Shown here: positions 8,879 through 18,700 of the stretch, one piece after another | Layout: each line of letters starts with the position of its first letter | Numbering within the stretch: position 1 is the first letter of the stretch | NCBI GenBank assembly: GCA_910584295.1 | Contig: CAJTYR010000002.1 | Coordinates: 183,322-247,321 of the forward strand | Length of the DNA: 64,000 nucleotides | Direction: 5' to 3' | Source of the DNA: an uncultured Christensenella sp. | Lineage (GTDB): Bacteria; Bacillota; Clostridia; Christensenellales; UBA1242 | Notes under the pieces: model-generated | The model's database searches: none | What the model saw: only the letters and a program-made list of their open reading frames with translations | Told to the model about the DNA's origin: nothing | Position numbers and translations under genes: made by a program

Positions 8879-8945
8879 AAGCAAAAATGCGTATTTTTAA
8901 GTGAATATCGATAGAAAAATATGATTTCTTAGCGAGTGTTTGCGT

Positions 8946-8975
8946 TTGACTTAAAAGTGATATTAATGCTATAAT
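8946..8975 (+). promoter_or_regulatory. Promoter of the envelope operon
   Basis: TTGACT (8946-8951), 18-base spacer, TATAAT (8970-8975) with an upstream TGC extended -10. Confidence 0.75.
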
Positions 8976-9021
8976 TTTCTTATTGAATTTATACATAATA
9001 TATTTGTTGTTGGAGTGAGTT

Positions 9022-12000
9022 ATGAAAAAATTAAAGGGGCTTTTTGTTGGCAGCCTTTGTGCAGTTATGCTTTCCATTGGAATTGGATGCTGTGTTGGGC
9101 TTATAAGAAATGAAAAAACTTTTGCTCAAGCGGTTGAAGTTTCAGATTTTGCAGGGCTTGCAAATGCTGTTTCAAATGATGCGGCAAATGTCGTTGTTTT
9201 GGGAGATATAGCTTTTGATTCAACCATTGTTGTTGGTCGAAATGTCAAAATTTCTTCCAATGGAAATTTTTCTTTGAAAAGAGCATCTGGGTTTCAAGGG
9301 GCAATGATTGAAGTTAATGATGGCGCAAATCTTGAAGTTTCTTGTTTGGAAGGCTCATCATTGGCATTTGACGGAGAAAATTTGCTTGCAGAAAATCAAG
9401 GAATTTTGAATGATGGGACTTTGATTTTGGGGAAGAATGTTTCAGTTAAAAATTTTAAAACCTCAAAAAGCGGTGCTGCCATAAACAATTCTGGAACTTT
9501 GATTTTGAGAGGTGGTGAAGTCTCAAACAACACTTTGGAAAGTGGTGCCGCTTCAACTTATGGGATAATTTACAACGCGAAAAATTCCAAATTTACTCTT
9601 GAAAGTGGTGCAGTTCATTCAAACACTTCTGATTCATCAGGAATAATCTTCATGCATGATGGCACAACTGGTTTGATGACAGGTGGTGAAATTTATAATA
9701 ATACTTCCGTAAGTGGTTCAGGCTTTTTTGTTAAAAGTTCTTCTGTAAATATTTCAGGTGGAACAATCTACAACAATACAGCAACAAGTTATGGTGGTGG
9801 TGTTTATGGAAAGGACAGTGCCAAGATATTCTTGGAAGGAGGAGTGATTCGAAATAACACTGCAAATACATCTGGCGGTGCTGTTTACTTGAAAGAAAGT
9901 GCAAGTGTTGTTTTTGATGGAGTGGAAATTTCTTCAAACTATGCAAAAAGTTATGGTGGGGCTTTATATCTTTTGAACAACTCAAATGCTGTAGTAAAAA
10001 GTGGCTCGTTCATTTCAAATTCTGCTAAATCAAGTGGAGGTGCTTTCTTTATCAACACCAAGGGTTCGGTTTTGATTGAGGATTGTCAAGCCACTGGTAA
10101 CAATTCTGGAAATGGAGGTGCTTTCACAAGCAAGAGATGCAGTGAATTTAAAATCACAGGTGGAACATTCTCTGGAAACACTTCATCTAAATTTGGTGGC
10201 GCAGTATATGTTTATGATGCTGGCAATTTGACTGTTGAAGGTGGAACTTTTGCGAATAATGGAACAACTGGAAAAGATGTTTATGTCACAGCTGGAAGGA
10301 CAATTCAACTTTTGGGTGGCAGTTTTGCTGATGTTGTGTGCAATGGTGGTATTGTGGAAGTTGGCGGAGATTTGAATGTCTCTAAAAAAATTAAGATGAT
10401 GTCTGCAGTGACGGCAAGCAATGGATATATCCAAATTGCAAGTGAACTTACAAATTTTGTTGTTATTGAAGCTTTTGCTTATACGATTGAAACAGCAGCA
10501 ACTGAAAATACTCTTTTCAGAGTAGCCAACAATCCTTACATAAATGTCTATGGTGTGCTTGACAAGATTGCTTTGACAGATGCAACAAAAACACTTAAAT
10601 TTGATAAAAATAAGATTTTGATGGTGGAGATGGCAAACGAAATTCAAGTCTTGGCAGATGAGCGTGTCATCACTGCTCCAAAGACTGCCACAAATGGACA
10701 AACTGTTGAATTTTCTGCCATTGAAGGGTATGAAATCTCAAATGTCTCAATTGTTGATAACTTGGGAACAGAGATCTCATTTATAACCATTGGGGATGGT
10801 TTTAGATTTGAGATGCCAGCTGACAGTGGAGTTAAGATTGACTTTGATTTTTCGAAGACAAACATGCCAATTTCTGTTGACAATGAAATTAAAGAATTTG
10901 TTGAAGTTTCAAGCACTGGAAAGTATAAAGATCTTATTAAGGTTTCTCTTAAAAAAGTTAAAGGTAAAAAACTTGAAACCTTGAAGGTTGGTAATGAAAC
11001 TTGGAGTCAAACTCTTGATTTGATAAATCCAGAATTTTTGATGTTTGCAGGAGCAACACTTTCTGGGACAATATTTGATTATACAACAATTTTAGATACC
11101 ATTTCTGGAGATGTTGTTCAGGTCTTTAATGAAGCAGAACTTCGACAAGCATTGACAGTGGATGGCTCAATTATCGCAATCATGGATGACATCACTCTTT
11201 CTGAAACAATCAATGTTGGCAAAGGAACTTTCACTCTTATGTCGATCAACAGAAGTTCAATTTTCAGAGGTCAATCTTGCAAAGAACATATGTTTGCCCT
11301 TGGCTGGGAAACTACACTTAATTTGGGTGTTGAAGGACTTGCGGAGAATGAATTGTTTATTGATGGTTGCAATGCTGTTGACACCATTGGCTCTTTGATT
11401 TTTCTTGAAGATGGTGGGATTGTAAATATGTACAACGGTGTTGTTCTTCAAAACAACAAATTAAATTCTATGAACATTGCTTATACAAGGTTTGGCAAAG
11501 GAAATGGTTCTGCCGGTGGCGCTGGTGTCTATAACTATAACGGAATCTTTAACATGTTTGGCGGAAGTATTGAAGGTAATACCACAAGTTTTAATGGTTC
11601 CGGTGTTTACAATTTTGGAAGATTTAATTTATTTGGTGGAAATATTCAAAATAATCAAACCACAGCTAGTGGTGGCGGAGTTTACAACTATCGTGTTTTT
11701 AATCAAGATGGTGGAAATATATTGAACAATTCTTGCACTGGCAGTGGCTGGGGCGGTGGTGTGTACAATGCTGCTCAAATTTATGCATACTATTATCTTG
11801 TGAATGGAAAGGTTTCTGGAAACTCTTCTAAACCAAGTGGTGGCGGAATTTATGTTGCAGGAAAAGGTGTTGCTTGGATTAAAGGCGGAGAAATTTCAGG
11901 AAATTCAACAAGCAATAATGGTGGAGGAATTTGCTCAAAAGGCACACTATTCGTTATTGGTGGAGTGATAAAGAACAACGCTGCAGTCAAGAATGGTGGT

Positions 12001-12483
12001 GGAATACATATCTATGCTGATGATAAAACAGAGACTTTCGGTTTTATCAGAGGTGGAAGTATTGAGTTTAATACTTCGTCTGCTTTTGGTGGAGGGATCA
12101 GTATTTCAGACACAAATGACAAAGTCCCTGCAGTCGAAATTTCTGGAGTTAAGGTCTCTGACAATGTTTCACCTGATGGTGCACAAGTTTACATTAATGG
12201 TGGTACGGTTGAAATCGGAACTGGTGTTCAGATTGTTGGAAAATTGTCCACAGGAAAAGAACCAAGCAAAAATTCAGGTTATCTTAAATTTGTTGGTCAA
12301 CTGGATTTTGATCTTGAAATCAATCCATTTAAATATGCTGATTATCAAAATGAGCAATATAATGTCTTGGTTGTCGACGAGTCAGTTGATGCAAGCATAC
12401 TTGCAGAAAAAATTAAATTGTCAAATCCACAATACAATGTGAAGGTTGTTGAAAACAATCTTTACATTTGTCCATTGGCATAA
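9022..12483 (+). CDS. Large exported beta-helix repeat protein
   Basis: 1153 residues with an N-terminal signal peptide (KK, then a hydrophobic core to about residue 30, cleavage possible near TFAQA). Two long blocks (about residues 130-470 and 740-1080) consist of degenerate repeats of 20-25 residues with GG(E/T)I-NNTA-GGGVY-type turns, the pattern of right-handed parallel beta-helices in polymorphic-outer-membrane-like or adhesin proteins. A non-repetitive 150-200 residue linker separates them. No LPXTG or C-terminal membrane anchor is visible, so it is probably secreted or held non-covalently. ATG at 9022 follows GGAGTGAG. First gene of an operon with the PLD-like and membrane proteins, 11 bases before the next start. 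Function is likely adhesion or polysaccharide contact. Confidence 0.8.
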   Translation: MKKLKGLFVGSLCAVMLSIGIGCCVGLIRNEKTFAQAVEVSDFAGLANAVSNDAANVVVLGDIAFDSTIVVGRNVKISSNGNFSLKRASGFQGAMIEVNDGANLEVSCLEGSSLAFDGENLLAENQGILNDGTLILGKNVSVKNFKTSKSGAAINNSGTLILRGGEVSNNTLESGAASTYGIIYNAKNSKFTLESGAVHSNTSDSSGIIFMHDGTTGLMTGGEIYNNTSVSGSGFFVKSSSVNISGGTIYNNTATSYGGGVYGKDSAKIFLEGGVIRNNTANTSGGAVYLKESASVVFDGVEISSNYAKSYGGALYLLNNSNAVVKSGSFISNSAKSSGGAFFINTKGSVLIEDCQATGNNSGNGGAFTSKRCSEFKITGGTFSGNTSSKFGGAVYVYDAGNLTVEGGTFANNGTTGKDVYVTAGRTIQLLGGSFADVVCNGGIVEVGGDLNVSKKIKMMSAVTASNGYIQIASELTNFVVIEAFAYTIETAATENTLFRVANNPYINVYGVLDKIALTDATKTLKFDKNKILMVEMANEIQVLADERVITAPKTATNGQTVEFSAIEGYEISNVSIVDNLGTEISFITIGDGFRFEMPADSGVKIDFDFSKTNMPISVDNEIKEFVEVSSTGKYKDLIKVSLKKVKGKKLETLKVGNETWSQTLDLINPEFLMFAGATLSGTIFDYTTILDTISGDVVQVFNEAELRQALTVDGSIIAIMDDITLSETINVGKGTFTLMSINRSSIFRGQSCKEHMFALGWETTLNLGVEGLAENELFIDGCNAVDTIGSLIFLEDGGIVNMYNGVVLQNNKLNSMNIAYTRFGKGNGSAGGAGVYNYNGIFNMFGGSIEGNTTSFNGSGVYNFGRFNLFGGNIQNNQTTASGGGVYNYRVFNQDGGNILNNSCTGSGWGGGVYNAAQIYAYYYLVNGKVSGNSSKPSGGGIYVAGKGVAWIKGGEISGNSTSNNGGGICSKGTLFVIGGVIKNNAAVKNGGGIHIYADDKTETFGFIRGGSIEFNTSSAFGGGISISDTNDKVPAVEISGVKVSDNVSPDGAQVYINGGTVEIGTGVQIVGKLSTGKEPSKNSGYLKFVGQLDFDLEINPFKYADYQNEQYNVLVVDESVDASILAEKIKLSNPQYNVKVVENNLYICPLA

Positions 12484-12494
12484 AGGAGGGAAAG

Positions 12495-13880
12495 ATGAAG
12501 AAAAATTGGTTTGTTCGAATCGGATTTTTGATTGTTGCCCTCGCAATCTCTTTGGCGGGAATTATCGCTTTTGTGACATATGAACCAAGAACCTCCATTG
12601 CAAAGGCGACAAAAACTGTTCAGGTGGATGGACAAGATGTTAAAGTTGAAGTTTATGGTAGAAACACTGGTGATCAAACTGATCATCCTGTCTTTGCTGT
12701 TTGTGAACTTGTTAACAAGAGTATAAATTATAAATTGGCTCATCCAGAAGAAGATGTTTACATTGATTATGCAATCTATCGTATGGAAACTGACACTGCT
12801 TGTTATTACAATCCTAAATCAAGAAAATATGGAAAAACAACAATCATGTCAAAGCCATATAAAAAAGATTGTGAAACTGTGGCTTATAGTTTTGTTAAGG
12901 CTGCGAAAAATGGCATTAGGGTGAGACTTATCTATCACAGAGACAAAGACCTTAATGCAAGCACCACCTATGATTGGTTTCAAACTTTCATGAATGAAAA
13001 ATGTTTCTTTGATGAAACAAAAAGGGTTGCTGATTTTCTTAATGTAAGAAAAGCACAATGGAACTTGAATGAAAGCATGTCAAATCAGATGCACAGCAAA
13101 CAACTTCTTGTAAGTGATTACGTTGATTGGGATGGAACTGAATATCACAATGCTGTTAATTCTATGACTTCAAATGTGGATAGCTATTTGCCATCTAATC
13201 GTCCTATTAAGAAAAAAGACTGGACTCACTCTGGATTTACAATCAGTGGTCATGATAAGGTCTTCGAGGCTAATCAAAGATATTTCGACATAACTTTTGC
13301 AAATTGGAAAAATAGATTTGCTTTTGTTGAGGATGTTCTTAATGCGCACAAAACAAATTCACTTAATTATGCAGACGATTATTTTGAATGTTATTTTACG
13401 CCAATTCCTCAAAACTATATGGACGGCTATGATGTTGACAATAATCCTTTTGCAAAATATATTGAAAAACTCAATGATTCCCAAGGACAAATTAAGTGCT
13501 ATATGAACATGTATAGTCTTTCTGCTCATGCACTAACAAATAAGATGTGCAGAAGACTTAATGATGCTTTTAAAAATAACCAAACAAAGGGAAATGATTG
13601 CGGATTTATCATAAAGAAAGATATTGTGCCGGCTGATGCTGAATATCAAAATCTGAAAGAAATTGGATATTTAAGTGTGGGGGCTAAGACTCACAGCAAG
13701 GATATAATGTTTTATTACGGCGATACAGATGAATATGTTGTCATTACTGGAAGTACAAACCTTGGATATAGTGGTTGGTTTTCAAAGTCAAATCACTCGA
13801 TTGTCTTTAAAGAAAAGGGTGAAAGCCATGAGATTTATGATGCCTTCTACAAGACCTATTTGGGTGCAGATGTAAAATAG
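12495..13880 (+). CDS. Exported phospholipase D-superfamily (HKD) protein
   Basis: 461 residues with an N-terminal membrane or signal helix (about residues 7-28). Two HKD halves are visible: HSKQLLVSDY near residue 200, and HSKD near residue 400 followed by YVVITGSTNLGYSGW, giving the H-x-K and GSxN elements needed to make one active site. The first half ends in a less typical TSN. The family includes phospholipases, cardiolipin synthases and nucleases; it lacks the paired membrane helices of cardiolipin synthase, so an extracytoplasmic phosphodiesterase is more likely. The ATG at 12495 follows AAAGGAGGG; an earlier ATG at 12468 is inside the previous gene. Middle gene of the operon. Confidence 0.8.
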   Translation: MKKNWFVRIGFLIVALAISLAGIIAFVTYEPRTSIAKATKTVQVDGQDVKVEVYGRNTGDQTDHPVFAVCELVNKSINYKLAHPEEDVYIDYAIYRMETDTACYYNPKSRKYGKTTIMSKPYKKDCETVAYSFVKAAKNGIRVRLIYHRDKDLNASTTYDWFQTFMNEKCFFDETKRVADFLNVRKAQWNLNESMSNQMHSKQLLVSDYVDWDGTEYHNAVNSMTSNVDSYLPSNRPIKKKDWTHSGFTISGHDKVFEANQRYFDITFANWKNRFAFVEDVLNAHKTNSLNYADDYFECYFTPIPQNYMDGYDVDNNPFAKYIEKLNDSQGQIKCYMNMYSLSAHALTNKMCRRLNDAFKNNQTKGNDCGFIIKKDIVPADAEYQNLKEIGYLSVGAKTHSKDIMFYYGDTDEYVVITGSTNLGYSGWFSKSNHSIVFKEKGESHEIYDAFYKTYLGADVK

Positions 13881-13890
13881 GAGGTGGCAT

Positions 13891-14601
13891 ATGAAAAAAG
13901 TTTTTAAAACAATTTTTAAGGATTGGAAAATTTCTGATTATATCATCAGTTCAATCACATTTCTTTTAATGATTGCTGTTGTTGTGGTTTCTCAAGTGGT
14001 AAAAAAGCCTAAAGAAGTTAGAGAAATTTTTTCAGCTGTTGAAGTTGTAAGTGGATTGTTGTTTGTTTGGGGGATGATTTTCTGCTCTAAAGATACAATT
14101 CATGGCTATGCAATAGGTCTATGCACAACTGCATTCTTCTCATATGGTCTTTATGAAGGTGAGTGCTTTGGAAGCTTTATTGTTGCAATGCTCATTTGTG
14201 CATATTTGATTTTCAAGCTTGTTTTTAAATGCTTGGGAAAAGAATTGGATTTTGGAAATTTTGAAAAGTGGGACTATTTGTTCCTTTTTGGTGGGCTTGC
14301 GGCGTGTGCTTATCCAGTGTATATGCTTATGGATGTTATGATTGCAAGTTGCATTGTGAGTGAGGTTTTGGTCGTTTTGGCAGGATTGACATTTTTATAC
14401 TTACAATTTAAGAAAGTTAAATTGTCAAAATTTGTGGCATTGGCAATGACAATCTTATCACTTGTTTCGCTTGTGATGATACTTTTACAATTAAATCTTA
14501 AAACAGCCGGAGTTTTAATTGCAATGATTATGATGGTTGCGTTTATGGTTGTTGAATGTGTGAAAATGTTTGTAAGAAAAAAGGAGATTAAGCAAGATTG
14601 A
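13891..14601 (+). CDS. Polytopic membrane protein, function unknown
   Basis: 236 residues with about seven or eight predicted membrane helices and a basic N-terminus (MKKVFKTIFKDWK). It begins 10 bases after the PLD-like gene, behind AGGAGGTGGC, and ends inside the operon terminator, so it is the last gene of the three-gene envelope operon. Its layout (short basic start, evenly spaced helices, KKVKLSK loop) recalls PnuC-like vitamin transporters, including the one at 52751, but the diagnostic PnuC residues are not evident. No function is assigned. Confidence 0.7.
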   Translation: MKKVFKTIFKDWKISDYIISSITFLLMIAVVVVSQVVKKPKEVREIFSAVEVVSGLLFVWGMIFCSKDTIHGYAIGLCTTAFFSYGLYEGECFGSFIVAMLICAYLIFKLVFKCLGKELDFGNFEKWDYLFLFGGLAACAYPVYMLMDVMIASCIVSEVLVVLAGLTFLYLQFKKVKLSKFVALAMTILSLVSLVMILLQLNLKTAGVLIAMIMMVAFMVVECVKMFVRKKEIKQD

Positions 14602-14617
14602 TTGCTTAATCTTTTTT
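14586..14617 (+). terminator. Terminator of the envelope operon
   Basis: Perfect 10-pair stem GATTAAGCAA/TTGCTTAATC with a 6-base loop and TTTTTT; the stop codon of the membrane-protein gene is in the loop. Confidence 0.9.
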
Positions 14618-14666
14618 ATACTTATATAAATGACATATTTGTCCAAAATTTTGGCTGAATATTGTT

Positions 14667-14695
14667 TTGATTTTTGTTTGCTTTTGATATATACT
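14667..14695 (+). promoter_or_regulatory. Promoter of the anchored repeat protein gene
   Basis: TTGATT (14667-14672), 17-base spacer, TATACT (14690-14695). Confidence 0.6.
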
Positions 14696-14735
14696 ATTTA
14701 TGATATATTCCATATCATAGGAGAGGGGAAATTAA

Positions 14736-15656
14736 ATGATGGCGAAAAAATGTGTTTTAGGGGTTTTGTTTTTGTTCTTGGTTGGAATTATGTCAAGTTT
14801 TTCAATGCCAAAGACCTCTGTTGTTTTTGCAAATGTAAACAAAGAAACAACTTTTGCGGAAACAATGACAGAAGGAGATGGAAATGACGAGCCAACCACC
14901 CCAGATGTTGATCCTGAGGAGAGATTTAAAGTCTCTGTTCAGATTGTTGGACAAGGCACTGTTGAACTTACTCCAACAGAGGAAGATTATTTGAAAGATA
15001 GTGTTGTTAAAGTTGAAGTGACAGCAAAAGAGGGTTGGACTTTTGAAAAGATTGAAGGTGTTCAACTTGATGAGAACAACTCGTTTACTGTTGTTGAAGA
15101 TGTGACAATTGTTGCAACATTCTTGCCAAATCCTGTTTCGTTTAAAGATGAAGAGAAAGGTGTGTCAGTTGATGCAACTGCTGATATTCTTCCAATTGAT
15201 GCGAGCATGCAAGTTTCAATGGTTGAAAGTGAAGATGAAAGATATTCTCAAGTGAGAAGTGCTCTTTCAACTCCAAACAAATTGCAAATTTTTGATATCA
15301 CATTTCAAACTGCAGACAATCAACCAATTGAACAACTTGATGAACTTGTGACAGTGAAAATTAAGCTGGACGAAATGTTTGATTCTCAAAAAGTGAAATT
15401 GATCAGAGTTGAACTTAATCCAACAAGTGTTGGAAAGACAGACTATCAATTTGAAGTTGTTGACGGATTTCTGGTTTTTCAGACAGACCATTTCAGCATG
15501 TATACTTTGTCTCAGGCAACAGGCTTTAAACCTGCTTCTCCATCAAAAGACGGCACAAACAAAATGGCACTCACTTTGATTGTTTTGGGGCTTTCGGCAG
15601 TGGTTGCTGTGATTGCAGTGACTGTGGCAGTGCTTGTAAATCGTAAAAAGAAATAA
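14736..15656 (+). CDS. Membrane-anchored surface protein with InlB-like repeat
   Basis: 306 residues: signal peptide (about 1-30), an acidic Pro/Thr/Asp-rich linker, one divergent InlB B-repeat/bacterial-repeat module (about residues 65-125, ending VEDVTIVATFLPN), a beta-rich domain (about 130-260), and a C-terminal hydrophobic helix followed by NRKKK as membrane anchor and stop-transfer signal. Such modules occur in surface proteins of intestinal Bacillota. The ATG at 14736 is 7 bases after GGAGAGGGG; a second ATG follows at once. It has its own promoter and terminator but lies next to the envelope operon, suggesting a shared surface role. Ligand unknown. Confidence 0.75.
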   Translation: MMAKKCVLGVLFLFLVGIMSSFSMPKTSVVFANVNKETTFAETMTEGDGNDEPTTPDVDPEERFKVSVQIVGQGTVELTPTEEDYLKDSVVKVEVTAKEGWTFEKIEGVQLDENNSFTVVEDVTIVATFLPNPVSFKDEEKGVSVDATADILPIDASMQVSMVESEDERYSQVRSALSTPNKLQIFDITFQTADNQPIEQLDELVTVKIKLDEMFDSQKVKLIRVELNPTSVGKTDYQFEVVDGFLVFQTDHFSMYTLSQATGFKPASPSKDGTNKMALTLIVLGLSAVVAVIAVTVAVLVNRKKK

Positions 15657-15684
15657 CAAAAAACCCGCTTAAGTGTGGGTTTTT
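15657..15684 (+). terminator. Terminator after the anchored repeat protein
   Basis: AAAAACCCGC and GTGGGTTTTT pair around a TTAAGT loop. Confidence 0.8.
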
Positions 15685-15711
15685 CTTAAGAAAAATGTGA
15701 GAGGAAATCAA

Positions 15712-18700
15712 ATGAAAAGTATTTACACATATTATAAAGAAAGATTGATTGAGATAAGCGGAAAAAATCGAAGCTTATATTTGAAAAATTTCAATAAGAA
15801 AAACGGCTATGATGTTGGAAGAATTTTGTCATCAGATGCGGAACTTACTGAAGAGTTTTTGGACACTTTGCTTGCAGGAAAAGCAATGCCATTCAATTTT
15901 TATTGCAAGTCTACAAGAGAGTTGTTTGTTTCTGCAAGCAATATTGATTTGAAATTTCCAAATAAGCAATTTGATGATGAAAAAGAAAGACAAAAATATG
16001 ATAGACAGAAAAAAGAATATGCAAAAAAGATTTTTGAACAAGAAGGAAAAGATCTGAAAACTTTGATGCGTGAAATTGAAGAAATTGAAAAAGAGACAGG
16101 GCGTTATGAGCTTTATGTTTGTTGGCCTTTTGTCTATGGTGCTGTCAAAAATTATACTCTTCGAGCTCCACTTTTGATGTTTCCAGTTGTGATTGATGTG
16201 ATTGATGATTCAAACATCAACATTTGTCTTAAATATGGTGAAAAAATTCAATTAAACAAAGCACTTATGCTTGCAATCGCTGACAGCAAACATCTCAATC
16301 TTGAAGATATGGACATGGAGTTTGATTCAATAAAGGCAAGGTTTGGGTCTTTACAAGGACTTGTTTCTTATCTACGAGAATTTGGTGTGAAACTTGGTTT
16401 CAAGCCTGAAAAGAAACTTCATGCTTGGGGGAAATATGGTGAGCCAAGCATGATTGCTCCGCTTGAAATCAAAAATCTTTGTTTACTTTCGCGTTGCAGT
16501 TTGGCGAATTCAATCTATTCTGATTATTCTGCTTTGGAGAAAAAGCATTTGACAAATGATTCAATAAATGAGTTGTTAAATGCCAAATCTGTTAAGAAAA
16601 AGACAAGCAAGTGTAATGATTTATATCTTATTAACAATGTTGACTATGCACAAGAGCAGGTTGTGAGAAAAGTGAATGAGAGTGGAAATATGGTTATCTA
16701 TGGTCCACCAGGGACAGGAAAATCACAAACAATTGTCAATGTGATTTCTGATGCCATATGTAAAAACAAGAGGGTGCTTGTCGTCTCTCAAAAGAAAGCA
16801 GCACTTGAAGTCGTTTTCAATCGTCTTTCAAATCTAAATTCAAAAGCAATGTTTATTGTTGACTCTGAAAAAGAAAAAAGGGATTTTTACAAGAGATGCT
16901 TTTCTTCTCATGAAGAAATTCTTAAGTCAAATTATAACGACAAACTTCAAAAAGAATATGCGGATCTTGAGAAAAAACTTGAAGCTGAGATTGCAAATCT
17001 TAATGCGATTTCTGATTGCTTAAATAAGGTGACTCCTTTTGGTCTTTCTTTGCAACAGATGTATTATAATTCATACAAACTTGGAAAGAAAGGTGCAGAA
17101 TATGCTCTTTACAAAGAGATGAAAAAAGATAAGAAATTGATGTCTTTGAATTTCAACGAACTTTCTTCGGCTTTGGCAATATTGCAAGAAAAAAACAAAG
17201 CGGAAATGTATTTCAATTATATTGAAGAAAAAAAGAAAAATCCGTTTATTGATGCTTTCAAAGAAGAATTGAGTGTGCATGTTGTTGCGGAAGCACAATC
17301 AAAACTCAAAAGACTTTTTGCTTCAAGAAAGGCACTTTTTGATGTTGGAAAATACAAATATGCCAGACAAGTTTTAACCTATTATGATCAAGTGAAAAAT
17401 GACAAAAACAGCAAAGCACTTATCAAACTTATTGCAAAATATGAATATCCAAGTTCACAAAAATTTTTGAGTACGAGTTGTATTTTATTCCCTCTTTATC
17501 CATTTGCAAAGTCAAATATGGTGAAGAAAGAAAAACTTGTTAAAACTGAAGTGAAGGAGACTTTGACGGCGGTTGATGAATATATTGCGGACTACTCTTT
17601 CCTTAAAAACATCTTGACGGAGAGTGGATATTTGCTTGCTGTTGATGGGATCTTGAATGGGAACAATGGTATTCTACGTCTTCTCCTTTGGGCTGTTGAG
17701 AACTATGTTTTGCTTACTGATACTTGCTTGATTTTGAAAAATTTGGATGAAAATCAAAAATATGTTCTTGATTTTGCATATGAAAATGGAAACACATATT
17801 CAAAATATCTGAATATTCTCAATTCTATTCTGCCAGTAAGGATATATCATGAGATAATCAAATATGAAGAAGAGAATCATGATACTCTCTCTGCAACAGT
17901 TGATTTTGAAAACATCAGAGCAAGAATTGTCTCAATCAAAAAACAACAAAATGAGATAAGCAAAAAACTTGCTTTGCAGACTTTCAATGAAGATTATAAG
18001 AAGATGATTGATGGGAGTTCTCAAAGCAAAGATTATATCTATCAAATTGCAAAGAAGCAAAATTTCTGGTCTATCAGAAAAACGATGGAAGTTTATGGTG
18101 ATTATCTGTTTAAACTTTTTCCTTGCTGGCTTCTTTCACCAGAAAATGTTTCAACAATTTTGCCACTTAAACGCAACCTTTTTGATGTTGTACTTTTTGA
18201 TGAAGCGTCTCAAGTGTTTATTGAAAATACAATTCCTTCAATCTATCGAGGAAATCGAATTGTTGTTGCGGGAGATGCAAAACAACTTCGTCCAACGACA
18301 ACTTTTATGAAACGATATATGGGGGCTGGTGTTGAAGATGATTTGGACTATACCACGCAGGCAGCACTTGAAGTTGAGTCTCTCTTGGATTTGGCTGTTT
18401 CAAGATATGAAAGTTCAAACATTACATATCACTATCGAAGTAAACATGAAGAACTTATTGACTTTTCAAATAAGGCGTTTTATTCTGGTAATCTTCAAAT
18501 TGCACCAAATGTTTCAAAAAATATCAGACACAAGCCTATTGAAAGGCTTTTGGTTGACGGAACTTGGAGAGATAGAAGAAATGAGGAAGAAGCGAAAAAG
18601 ATTGTTGAACTTATTAAATCTCTTCTTAAAACTAGAAAAAACAATGAAACAATTGGCGTTATTACATTCAATGTTGAGCAAGAAAATTGCATTGAGGAAT

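Noticed and set aside
9640..12200. Glycine/serine repeats in the beta-helix gene as DNA tandem repeats or CRISPR
   Set aside because: Repeats are degenerate at DNA level, in one long frame; they reflect protein structure. No direct-repeat/spacer array occurs in the window.
14630..14887. Separate 85-residue ORF
   Set aside because: Out of frame with, and overlapping, the well-supported surface-protein gene and its promoter.
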